Origin: Nitrospirota bacterium
GTDB taxonomy: Bacteria; Nitrospirota; Nitrospiria; Nitrospirales; UBA8639
Direction: 5' to 3'
DNA: 6,666 nt
Assembly: GCA_029865515.1 (NCBI GenBank)
Contig: JAOUGQ010000165.1
Span: 1 to 6,666 of the forward strand
Below the pieces are notes generated by a model. The model had not been told where the DNA came from. It was given only the letters and a program-made list of their open reading frames with translations, and did no database searches. How positions within the stretch are numbered: position 1 is the first letter of the stretch; every line of letters begins with the position of its first letter. The position numbers and the translations under genes were made by a program. This document shows, one piece after another, positions 1-6,093 of the stretch.

Positions 1-1392
1 GCCCGTCGTGGTTTCCCCAACATGATATCGCTGAGGGATTTCGGATGACCATGGATCCGAGATCAACTGTTTATACCCCAAAGATAGGCGTTCTTTTTCT
101 TTGTCAATTTTTAAAATGATGGCTTTGACCGATTGCCCTTTCTTGAATAGCTCCGATGGGTGTTTGATATGTTTGGTCCATGACATATCTGAAATATGGA
201 TCAACCCATCGACACCTTCCTCTAGTCCAACAAATGCACCAAAGTCGGTCACACTCTTCACTTTGCCTTCGATTTCAGTGCCCTCGGGGTATTTTTCCTC
301 AATGATATCCCAAGGATTTGGAGCCGTTTGCTTCATTCCAAGAGAAATCTTCCGGCTATTCTGATCAACATGGAGCACCTGAGCTTCAATGGTATCACCG
401 ACCGACACCACCTTTGAGGGATGGCGAACTTCATGGGTCCATGACATTTCAGACACATGGACCAGCCCCTCAACCCCTGGCTCCAATTCCACAAACGCGC
501 CATAGTCGGTCAAGCTGACCACTTTCCCTTTTACGCGACTTCTTGCCGGATATTTTTCTTCGACTTTTGTCCAGGGATCAGGAGTTTTTTGTTTGACTCC
601 CAAGGAAATTCGCCCTGTCTCCCGGTCATATTTCAACACTAAGACTTCCACGCGATCGCCAATGGAGAACATATCAGATGGGTGCCCCACTCGCCCCCAG
701 GAAATATCCGTAATATGCAACAAACCATCAATGCCACCCAGGTCTAAGAACGCCCCATAATCAGTGATGTTCTTCACGGTCCCTTCAATCAACTGGCCTT
801 CAGACAACGTAGACAATGTGGATTGTCTTCGTTTATCTCTGGTTTCTTCGAGAAGCGCCCGACGGGACACAACCACATTGCCCCGACGGTGATTAATCTT
901 AATGATTTTAAAGTTATACGTTTTTCCTACCAGGCCATCCAGGTCCCTGACCGGCGTCAAGTCAATCTGCGATCCCGGCAAAAAGGCCTTCACGCCAATG
1001 TCGACGATCATGCCGCCCTTAATACGCGAAATGACTTTGCCCTGCACTTGCTTTTCATCTTTATGGGCAACCTCCAAATCCTCCCACACCTTCATCTTGT
1101 CCGCTTTTTCTTTGGAAAGCAGCAGATTGCCATCCGCATCTTCGCATTGCTCGATATAGACTTGGACCGGATCATTCACCGACAAATGCTCAAGCTCATC
1201 CGGAGAGAATTGGTCGGCTGGAATCATCCCTTCAGATTTATAACCAATATCCACCACTACCCGGTCCCGCTGGATATCAATCACCCTGCCCTCGGTAATC
1301 GTCCCCTCTTCAATATTTTTAAACGTTTCATCATACAAAGCGGCAAGGGTTTGCCGGTCTATTTTTTCAGGTTGTTGAGTTAGAGTATTCAT
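1..1392 (-). CDS. rpsA: 30S ribosomal protein S1, 3' end beyond the window
   Basis: Ribosomal protein S1 binds mRNA on the 30S subunit and helps unfold and dock messages for initiation. The frame starts at an ATG (1392-1390) and stays open for 464 codons to the window edge without a stop. Five complete S1 RNA-binding (OB-fold) repeats can be read at about residues 30-95, 115-178, 199-268, 284-355 and 371-441, and a sixth begins near 457. Repeats 3-5 carry the canonical pattern (G-x-V, then T-D-Y/F-G-A-F, then D/E-G-L-x-H-I/V-S, then R-I-S-L-G). Repeats 1 and 2 are divergent, as in the ribosome-binding half of E. coli S1. E. coli S1 has six repeats in 557 residues, so roughly 90-120 residues are probably missing. 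It lies 26 bases after plsC and follows cmk-plsC, a neighbourhood known from many bacteria. It is likely transcribed from the promoter upstream of cmk. Identity is very secure; only the C-terminus is unknown. Confidence 0.97.
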   Translation of the reverse strand, partial: MNTLTQQPEKIDRQTLAALYDETFKNIEEGTITEGRVIDIQRDRVVVDIGYKSEGMIPADQFSPDELEHLSVNDPVQVYIEQCEDADGNLLLSKEKADKMKVWEDLEVAHKDEKQVQGKVISRIKGGMIVDIGVKAFLPGSQIDLTPVRDLDGLVGKTYNFKIIKINHRRGNVVVSRRALLEETRDKRRQSTLSTLSEGQLIEGTVKNITDYGAFLDLGGIDGLLHITDISWGRVGHPSDMFSIGDRVEVLVLKYDRETGRISLGVKQKTPDPWTKVEEKYPARSRVKGKVVSLTDYGAFVELEPGVEGLVHVSEMSWTHEVRHPSKVVSVGDTIEAQVLHVDQNSRKISLGMKQTAPNPWDIIEEKYPEGTEIEGKVKSVTDFGAFVGLEEGVDGLIHISDMSWTKHIKHPSELFKKGQSVKAIILKIDKEKERLSLGYKQLISDPWSSEIPQRYHVGETTTG

Positions 1393-1404
1393 CCGACTTT
1401 TGAT

Positions 1405-1410
1405 CCCTCC
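1405..1410 (-). promoter_or_regulatory. Shine-Dalgarno sequence of rpsA
   Basis: The transcript reads GGAGGG here, a strong match to the anti-Shine-Dalgarno sequence, 12 bases before the rpsA ATG and just after the plsC stop (TAA, 1421-1419). The spacing is longer than the usual 5-9 bases. No other in-frame start lies between the site and the ATG, so it still supports 1392 as the start. Confidence 0.75.
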
Positions 1411-1418
1411 AGCAGAGT

Positions 1419-2117
1419 TTAGCGGGTTAAATTGTGGCTGCCATTGTTACACGATTTATTTGCACGTGAATCCGTTTCATTAGAGGGCTCCTTGGTTGGA
1501 GAAGAGACCCCACCCAATTGAGCAATTTGATCCATCACGGACACAGAAACTTTCTCATAAAATGCCTTGAAACTACTGTCCTCATCTTTACAAAACTTCA
1601 AAGGTTGTCCAAAGGTGACCCTTATCGGATAAGGCCTCGGCCATCGTGCCCGAACGGGAAGAACCTTAAAGGTACCAGAAATATACGCAGGAATCACCTG
1701 GCATTGTGATTCAGCCACTAAATAACCCAAGCCTGGCTTCCCAAGCCGCAATGTCCCGTCCTCCGTTCGTGTTCCCTCAGGAAAAATAACTACGGGTTCT
1801 CCTGCTTTCAAGTGAGAGAGAGCCCGCCCAAACGCCTTTCTGTCCAGCCGATGGGTTTTCAGGGGGATCCAGCCAAGCTTTTGTATCACCCAATTCAGGT
1901 ACCGATAGGGGAATAGACTATCCCTCCCTAAAAAAAAAACCCGCCGCGGGATCGCACATCCTAACAGGGGAATGTCCAGATAACTGGCATGATTGGCCGC
2001 AACGATCACACCGCCCGTCTTTGGAAAATGGTTGATTCCTTCTGCCCGGAATCGAAACAAGAGGCGCGCCAACCCGTTAAACAGGACCCATAGCAGCCAA
2101 TAGACCACTCCACTCAC
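1419..2117 (-). CDS. plsC: 1-acyl-sn-glycerol-3-phosphate acyltransferase (PlsC family)
   Basis: This is a PlsC/LPLAT-family acyltransferase of 232 residues, expected to acylate lysophosphatidic acid to phosphatidic acid at the cytoplasmic membrane. The N-terminus (about residues 3-20) is hydrophobic and may anchor the protein. The catalytic motif NHxxxxD is at 42-48 (His43, Asp48). The substrate-binding FPEGTR motif is at 112-117, and a family-typical VIPAYISG stretch is at 141-148. After about residue 200 the tail is hydrophilic, rich in Ser, Asn and Thr, and unlike the conserved core. The start is GTG, overlapping the cmk stop in a GTGA, with no convincing Shine-Dalgarno of its own, so translation is probably coupled to cmk. 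Residues 60-63 are encoded by a ten-T run preceded by a small GC hairpin. The family includes paralogues with other acceptors (for example ornithine lipid acyltransferases), so exact substrate is inferred; the cmk-plsC-rpsA context favours the phospholipid role. Confidence 0.9.
   Translation of the reverse strand: MSGVVYWLLWVLFNGLARLLFRFRAEGINHFPKTGGVIVAANHASYLDIPLLGCAIPRRVFFLGRDSLFPYRYLNWVIQKLGWIPLKTHRLDRKAFGRALSHLKAGEPVVIFPEGTRTEDGTLRLGKPGLGYLVAESQCQVIPAYISGTFKVLPVRARWPRPYPIRVTFGQPLKFCKDEDSSFKAFYEKVSVSVMDQIAQLGGVSSPTKEPSNETDSRANKSCNNGSHNLTR
1930..1950 (-). terminator. Terminator-like hairpin plus T10 tract inside plsC
   Basis: On the transcribed strand the bases CCCG-CGG-CGGG (1950-1940) can fold into a four-base-pair all-GC stem with a three-base loop, followed immediately by ten T residues (1939-1930). 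That is the layout of an intrinsic terminator, although the stem is shorter than usual. It lies within plsC codons 57-63 in the sense direction. It could be a weak attenuator or pause site ahead of rpsA, or a coincidence of Arg-Arg-Val-Phe-Phe-Leu codons. Activity is not shown. Confidence 0.3.
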
Positions 2118-2791
2118 AAGCGATCCACTATGATTTTCATCATATGTTCCACAACTTCCTTAACAGATTGTCGAGAGGTGTCAATCATGATGGCCTCAGG
2201 TGCGGGGCGCAAAGGATCCACTGATCTGGTCCGATCACGATCATCCCGAACGGCCATATCGTCTCGAACCGTCTTCAGATGAATCGTCTGGTCTTTTTGA
2301 GCTAACTCCTGTTGACGACGGTTCGCTCGAACCTCCAAATCCGCATCAAGAAAAAACTTCACATCCGCACACGGAAATACCCGTGTCCCCATATCTCGAC
2401 CCTCTGCGATGACCCCGACCCCCTCACCAATCTCTCGCTGAACGGGAAGCAACCATTCCCTGACCGGGTGAAGAGCCGCGACACATGAAGCCAAGTGACT
2501 GATTGCCGGAGTTCGAATCACTTCTTGATCAATTGCCTGGCCATCAACCAAGATAGAGAAACCCTCCCTCCCGGGAACCAGCCTCAGAACCGTTCGAGAA
2601 AGAAGGGATTGGATGTGGACAGGATTGTTCGGGTCGAGTTGCTCTTTTTGAACTTTCCAGGCGATGGCTCGATACAAAGCCCCCGTGTCAAGGTAAACAT
2701 ATCCTAGACGTGCAGCCAAACACTTGGCCACCGTGCTTTTCCCGACTCCAGCTGGACCGTCAATAGTAATGAGTAATCGACGACGTTGAAC
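2114..2791 (-). CDS. cmk: Cytidylate (CMP/dCMP) kinase with no canonical start codon
   Basis: CMP kinase phosphorylates CMP and dCMP with ATP in pyrimidine nucleotide metabolism. Numbering from the GTT at 2791, the P-loop GPAGVGKST is at 12-20, preceded by the beta strand LLITID. The CMP-site motif LDTGALYR is at 34-41, GRDMGTRVFP at 131-140, and the lid/substrate motif RDDRDRTRS at 182-190, with R182, D186 and R189 matching the conserved CMK pattern. The tail PLRPAPEA...IDTS is also typical. The 225-residue length fits the family. The frame opens after a TGA at 2809-2807. The codons from there to the P-loop include no ATG, GTG, TTG or CTG. The first standard start, GTG at 2731, falls after the P-loop lysine and cannot give an active kinase. 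Candidate initiators are GTT 2791 (9 bases after a good Shine-Dalgarno) and ATT 2770 or 2764. The start is therefore unresolved, and a sequence error is possible. The gene overlaps plsC by 4 bases and follows aroA after a gap of about 46 bases. Product identity is secure. Confidence 0.93.
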   Translation of the reverse strand, partial: VQRRRLLITIDGPAGVGKSTVAKCLAARLGYVYLDTGALYRAIAWKVQKEQLDPNNPVHIQSLLSRTVLRLVPGREGFSILVDGQAIDQEVIRTPAISHLASCVAALHPVREWLLPVQREIGEGVGVIAEGRDMGTRVFPCADVKFFLDADLEVRANRRQQELAQKDQTIHLKTVRDDMAVRDDRDRTRSVDPLRPAPEAIMIDTSRQSVKEVVEHMMKIIVDRL

Positions 2792-2800
2792 GGTCCTATT

Positions 2801-2808
2801 CTCCTCTC
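2801..2808 (-). promoter_or_regulatory. Shine-Dalgarno sequence for cmk
   Basis: The transcript reads GAGAGGAG here, a good Shine-Dalgarno match. Nine bases downstream, where an initiator would be expected, the in-frame codon is GTT (2791-2789). The site implies that translation of cmk begins near 2791, upstream of the P-loop, even though no standard start codon is present. Confidence 0.6.
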
Positions 2809-2827
2809 ACAGCCTAATTTCTGAAGT

Positions 2828-2855
2828 ATTATAATCGTCACTTAGAATTTGTCAA
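2828..2855 (-). promoter_or_regulatory. Consensus sigma-70-type promoter for cmk-plsC-rpsA
   Basis: The minus strand carries TTGACA (2855-2850), a 16-base spacer, and TATAAT (2833-2828). Both hexamers match the sigma-70/sigma-A consensus at all six positions. The -35 lies in the last codons of aroA and the -10 just past its stop. A start of transcription near 2821 would give a leader of about 30 bases carrying the cmk Shine-Dalgarno at 2808-2801. There is no extended -10 TG. The promoter would let cmk, plsC and rpsA be expressed independently of the aromatic genes upstream, which suits the high demand for S1. Function is inferred from the match and placement. Confidence 0.8.
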
Positions 2856-4136
2856 TAAATCCAATAGCTTATCTTGGAATCCGGGGAAGGATGTCTCAAC
2901 ACAATCCACATCATCAATGATAATCGGGGAATCTGCCACTAAGCCGCAGATGGCCAGCGACATCACGACTCGATGATCGCCATAACTCTGACAGGATGCG
3001 CCACGAAGGGAAGCTCCGCCATTGATGACCAAGCCATCCGGTTGTTCTTCAATCTCAACTTTGAGGCGGGCCAATTCAGCCGCCATGGCTCGAATCCGAT
3101 CTGTTTCTTTGACACGAAGTTCCTGAGCCCCCGTTATGCGGGTCTCACCATTGGCCAGAGCAGCTGCGACGCACAAAATTGGTAATTCATCAATCGTCTG
3201 AGGAATGAGTGCAGGACCGATGGTCATACCTTTAAGCGGAGCAGACCGAACACGGATATCACCCACCGGTTCCCCGGATACTTCCCGTCTATTTCTGACA
3301 GTGATATCAGCTCCCATTTCGAGGAGAATATCCAGAATACCGGTTCGCTCCGGATTCAATCCGATATCCGTGATCAAGATATCCGAATCGGGAACAATGG
3401 AAGCCGCAACCATAAAAAACGCCGCAGCCGATATATCTCCAGGCACCGCAATCGGTTTGCCATCAAAGGATGGTCGCCCTTGAAGACGCACGGTACACCC
3501 ATCGACCTGAAGAGGGACCCCTAAATAGGTCAGGAGGCGTTCCGTATGATCTCGTGATTTTCTGGGTTCCTTCACGATGGTGGTCCCTTCGGCAAAGAGA
3601 CCAGCCAATAAGACGCACGATTTAATTTGCGCACTCGCGACCGGAGATTCGTAGAAGACCGCCTTGAGCCCTGTTCCTTGAATAGCCAGGGGAGCCAATT
3701 CACCGCCACGTCTTCCCGAGATGATGGCCCCCATTTGACGGAGGGGAGTCACCACCCGACCCATCGGACGACTCCTCAAGGAGGCATCACCCGTGAGAAC
3801 GGAAAAGAAATTTTGCCCTGCCAAAACGCCGGCTAAGAGGCGCAAACCCGTCCCGGAATTGCCACAATCCAGAACATTAGAAGGCTCTTGTAATCCCCAC
3901 AACCCTTTGCCGGTCACCTCGAGTCCTTCAGGAATTTCCTGCACGACGGCGCCTAACTCCCGGACCGCACGAAGGGTATTCAGACAATCTTCCCCTTTAG
4001 AGTACCCGATAATACGGGTTTGTCCTTGCGCCAACGCCCCAAGGATGAGGGCGCGATGAGTAATGGATTTGTCCCCTGGCACCGACACCGTACCACGAAG
4101 GGGTTTCTTTGCGGGAAAAATGGTGAACTGACTCAT
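2838..4136 (-). CDS. aroA: 3-phosphoshikimate 1-carboxyvinyltransferase (EPSP synthase)
   Basis: EPSP synthase transfers the enolpyruvyl group of PEP to shikimate 3-phosphate in the cytoplasm. The 432-residue length is typical of the family. Visible motifs are PGDKSITHR (20-28; Lys23, Ser24, Arg28 for substrates), GNSGTGLRL (92-100), RSRPMGR (121-127), SAQIK (168-172; Gln170), VPGDIS (231-236), the catalytic Asp316 in IDELP, KETDR (343-347; Glu344, Arg347) and GDHR (386-389; Arg389). The stretches around 121-200 and 231-350 resemble the class II (Agrobacterium CP4-like) branch more than E. coli AroA, and Leu100 occupies the place of E. coli Pro101. Gly95, equivalent to E. coli Gly96, is retained, whereas CP4 has Ala there. 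The ATG overlaps the tyrA stop by 4 bases (ATGA) with no strong Shine-Dalgarno, suggesting translational coupling. The end of the gene contains the -35 of a promoter for the next genes. Confidence 0.97.
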   Translation of the reverse strand: MSQFTIFPAKKPLRGTVSVPGDKSITHRALILGALAQGQTRIIGYSKGEDCLNTLRAVRELGAVVQEIPEGLEVTGKGLWGLQEPSNVLDCGNSGTGLRLLAGVLAGQNFFSVLTGDASLRSRPMGRVVTPLRQMGAIISGRRGGELAPLAIQGTGLKAVFYESPVASAQIKSCVLLAGLFAEGTTIVKEPRKSRDHTERLLTYLGVPLQVDGCTVRLQGRPSFDGKPIAVPGDISAAAFFMVAASIVPDSDILITDIGLNPERTGILDILLEMGADITVRNRREVSGEPVGDIRVRSAPLKGMTIGPALIPQTIDELPILCVAAALANGETRITGAQELRVKETDRIRAMAAELARLKVEIEEQPDGLVINGGASLRGASCQSYGDHRVVMSLAICGLVADSPIIIDDVDCVETSFPGFQDKLLDLLTNSK

Positions 4137-5020
4137 ACCAACCGTTCTCTCGATTCTTTGGCCCCTGCAATAGCGTTGTACAATCCAGAAGCATCCCGGT
4201 TTTTCAACAACTCCCGAAATTTTTCCAGTTGGTGAATATACTGATCGACCATCTTCACCAAATTCTCATGATTGGCGACACAAATATCCCTCCACATCTC
4301 AGGGGAACTGGCCGCAATCCGAGTAGTATCACGCAACCCTCCACCGGAAAAATCCAGCAAGTCCGGCGCATGGGGAGTGCGTTCTTGCAAAGCCTGCAAA
4401 GTGTGCATGAGGGAAAAGGCCACGACATGAGGCAGATGACTCACAGCACCCAAGACCCAATCGTGTTCCATGGGATCCATGGACAACACCACAGATCCTG
4501 CGGCTTCCCAAAGATAACAAATCTTTTCCAGGGCCTGCGCATTCGTGCGAGGAGTGGGAGTCACAACACATCGAGCACCCTGAAACAAACGCGAGTCGGC
4601 ATGAGCCACTCCCGATTTCTCTTTCCCGGCAATAGGATGTGCCCCGACAAAAAACGTAGAAGGAGGCAATTGGGCTTCAATATCCAAAACAAGTTGGCCC
4701 TTCACACTCCCCACATCACTCACGATGGTGGACGGGGCAAGATCTTTTCCCCACGTTTGAATTTGGGGAAGATAGGTCTCAACAGGAGTGGCCATGACGA
4801 TTAAATCCGATTGGTTCACCGTCTCATGGGGCTCGAGGGCGAAGCGATCGATGGCACCCATTTTGACGGCTAATTCGAGACTTTCTCTTCGACGACCAAT
4901 CCCCACCACCGTCTGAGCCAACCCCTTTTCTTTCAACACAAGCCCGAGAGATCCGCCGAGCAGGCCTAGCCCGATAATGGTTACGTGCCGGAAGATGGGT
5001 TCTGAAGGGGAAGTAGTCAT
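4133..5020 (-). CDS. tyrA: Prephenate dehydrogenase
   Basis: TyrA oxidatively decarboxylates prephenate to 4-hydroxyphenylpyruvate, the committed step to tyrosine. The 295 residues show an N-terminal Rossmann fold with GLGLLGGS at 17-24, SDVGSVK at 101-107, and GAHPIAG at 126-132 with the catalytic His128. They also show SHLPH at 194-198 and GGGLRDTTR at 226-234, whose Arg234 corresponds to the prephenate-binding arginine of the family. The basic stretch after beta-2 (G-R-R-R, 42-45) could suit NADP, but cofactor is not decidable by eye. The protein ends after the helical dehydrogenase domain. It has neither a C-terminal ACT domain (as in Bacillus TyrA) nor a fused chorismate mutase (as in E. 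coli). The ATG at 5020 is the only canonical start before the nucleotide-binding fold; an in-frame TGA lies just upstream. No Shine-Dalgarno precedes it. It lies 37-38 bases after aroF and overlaps aroA by 4 bases. Confidence 0.95.
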   Translation of the reverse strand: MTTSPSEPIFRHVTIIGLGLLGGSLGLVLKEKGLAQTVVGIGRRRESLELAVKMGAIDRFALEPHETVNQSDLIVMATPVETYLPQIQTWGKDLAPSTIVSDVGSVKGQLVLDIEAQLPPSTFFVGAHPIAGKEKSGVAHADSRLFQGARCVVTPTPRTNAQALEKICYLWEAAGSVVLSMDPMEHDWVLGAVSHLPHVVAFSLMHTLQALQERTPHAPDLLDFSGGGLRDTTRIAASSPEMWRDICVANHENLVKMVDQYIHQLEKFRELLKNRDASGLYNAIAGAKESRERLV

Positions 5021-5058
5021 GACGGATAGAAAGGAGCGTCGGAATCAAATAAGAACAA

Positions 5059-6072
5059 TCAGAGTTCCCGGCCGACAGCCTGTGCCACCTTTTTCAAATC
5101 ATTCATGAGATCTTTAAACCGGTTGGGCTTCAGTGATTCCTCCCCATCGCACAACGCACACTCGGGATTGGAATGGACTTCAATCAACAAGCCGTCAGCC
5201 CCCGCCGCGATCGCGGCTTTGGCCATGGGAGCCACGAGTTTCCAATTACCCGTCGCGTGACTCGGGTCCACGATAACCGGCAGGTGGGTCATTTCCTTCA
5301 AGGTCGGCACCGCACTCAAATCGAGTGTATTGCGATATTGCGTCTCAAAGGTACGAATCCCGCGTTCACACAGCATCACGTTCCGATTGCCACGGGACAT
5401 AATATATTCCGCTGACAGAAGCAACTCTTTAATCGTGGCGGACAGCCCGCGCTTCAGCAAGACCGGTTTGTCATAGGCACCGACCTCTTTTAACAATTCA
5501 AAATTCTGCATATTCCTGGCGCCAATTTGGATCACATCCGCTTTTTCCAAGAAATGCCCGAGATCACGGGCATCCAAAATTTCACTAACCACCGGAAGAC
5601 CTGTTTGTCGTCTGGCCTCTGCTAAAAATTCCAACCCTTCCTGTCCCAACCCCTGAAACGAATAGGGCGACGTTCGAGGCTTATACGCCCCGCCGCGCAA
5701 GATGGTGGCGCCAGCCTTTGCCACGTCCTGAGCGATTCCCACGGTGATTTCCAGTTTTTCCACTGCACAGGGACCGGCCATAATCGCAATCCGGCTTCCT
5801 CCAATTTTCACCCCGGCCACGTCGATCACAGAATCGTGTTTTTGAAATTCCCGGCTTACTAATTTCCAAGGAGCCAGAATCGGGGTCACACTTTCCACCC
5901 CGGGGAATACGGTCAAGGGCTGTCCTTGTAGCACCCGATCATCGCCGAGCACCCCAACAATGGTTCGTTCTTCCCCCTTGGTAATTTGCGTTTTTAGACC
6001 TAAGGCACGGAGGCGGTCAATCAGGTGTTCAATATCCTGCTCAGTGGCTTCGGGCTTTAACACAATGATCAT
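5059..6072 (-). CDS. aroF: 3-deoxy-7-phosphoheptulonate (DAHP) synthase, type I-beta with regulatory domain
   Basis: DAHP synthase condenses PEP with erythrose 4-phosphate, the entry step of the shikimate pathway. At 337 residues it is almost the same length as the Thermotoga maritima enzyme (338). Residues 1 to about 70 form the ferredoxin-like regulatory domain of that type, and about 80-337 the (beta/alpha)8 barrel. The four metal ligands fall at the Thermotoga positions: Cys102 (in AGPCAVE), His272 (in DPSHATG), Glu298 and Asp309. Phosphate and PEP-binding residues are seen in RGGAYKPRTS (126-135) and LLKRG (205-209). In Thermotoga the N-terminal domain binds tyrosine and phenylalanine and inhibits the enzyme; the same feedback control is inferred here and fits the tyrosine-directed neighbours. 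The ATG at 6072 is preceded by AAGGATGG (6090-6083) about 10 bases upstream. The gap to hisC is 21 bases. Confidence 0.96.
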   Translation of the reverse strand: MIIVLKPEATEQDIEHLIDRLRALGLKTQITKGEERTIVGVLGDDRVLQGQPLTVFPGVESVTPILAPWKLVSREFQKHDSVIDVAGVKIGGSRIAIMAGPCAVEKLEITVGIAQDVAKAGATILRGGAYKPRTSPYSFQGLGQEGLEFLAEARRQTGLPVVSEILDARDLGHFLEKADVIQIGARNMQNFELLKEVGAYDKPVLLKRGLSATIKELLLSAEYIMSRGNRNVMLCERGIRTFETQYRNTLDLSAVPTLKEMTHLPVIVDPSHATGNWKLVAPMAKAAIAAGADGLLIEVHSNPECALCDGEESLKPNRFKDLMNDLKKVAQAVGREL

Positions 6073-6093
6073 GGCGTTCTTACCATCCTTGAA

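Noticed and set aside
170..470. Repeated sequence around 175-200 and 436-460 (shared GGTCCATGACAT)
   Set aside because: These are homologous positions in successive S1 repeats (the S-E/D-M-S-W-T segment) and reflect the domain duplication, not a mobile or regulatory repeat.
823..1383. Plus-strand open frame of 186 codons
   Set aside because: It lies wholly antisense to the rpsA coding sequence, whose S1 repeats are unmistakable, and its translation matches no family I recognise.
1440..1475. Possible promoter for rpsA in the end of plsC (TTCACG ... TAACAA on the minus strand)
   Set aside because: Both hexamers are poor and the spacer is about 15 bases; the consensus promoter before cmk explains rpsA expression better.
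2114..2731. Reading cmk as a 205-residue protein starting at the GTG at 2731
   Set aside because: This start lies downstream of the P-loop GPAGVGKST, which is intact and in frame just upstream, so the short version would lack the ATP site.
2780..2841. A GTG at 2841-2839 overlapping the aroA stop (GTGA) as the true cmk start, joined by a frameshift
   Set aside because: The frame is open but its translation shows no CMK-like N-terminus and would add an implausible leader; it would also need an indel before the P-loop.
4229..4804. Plus-strand open frame of 191 codons
   Set aside because: It is antisense to tyrA, which carries all expected motifs; there is no recognisable domain and no supporting start context.
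5021..5058. Intrinsic terminator between aroF and tyrA
   Set aside because: Only a four-base GACG/CGTC pairing with a long loop and no following T-run is present.
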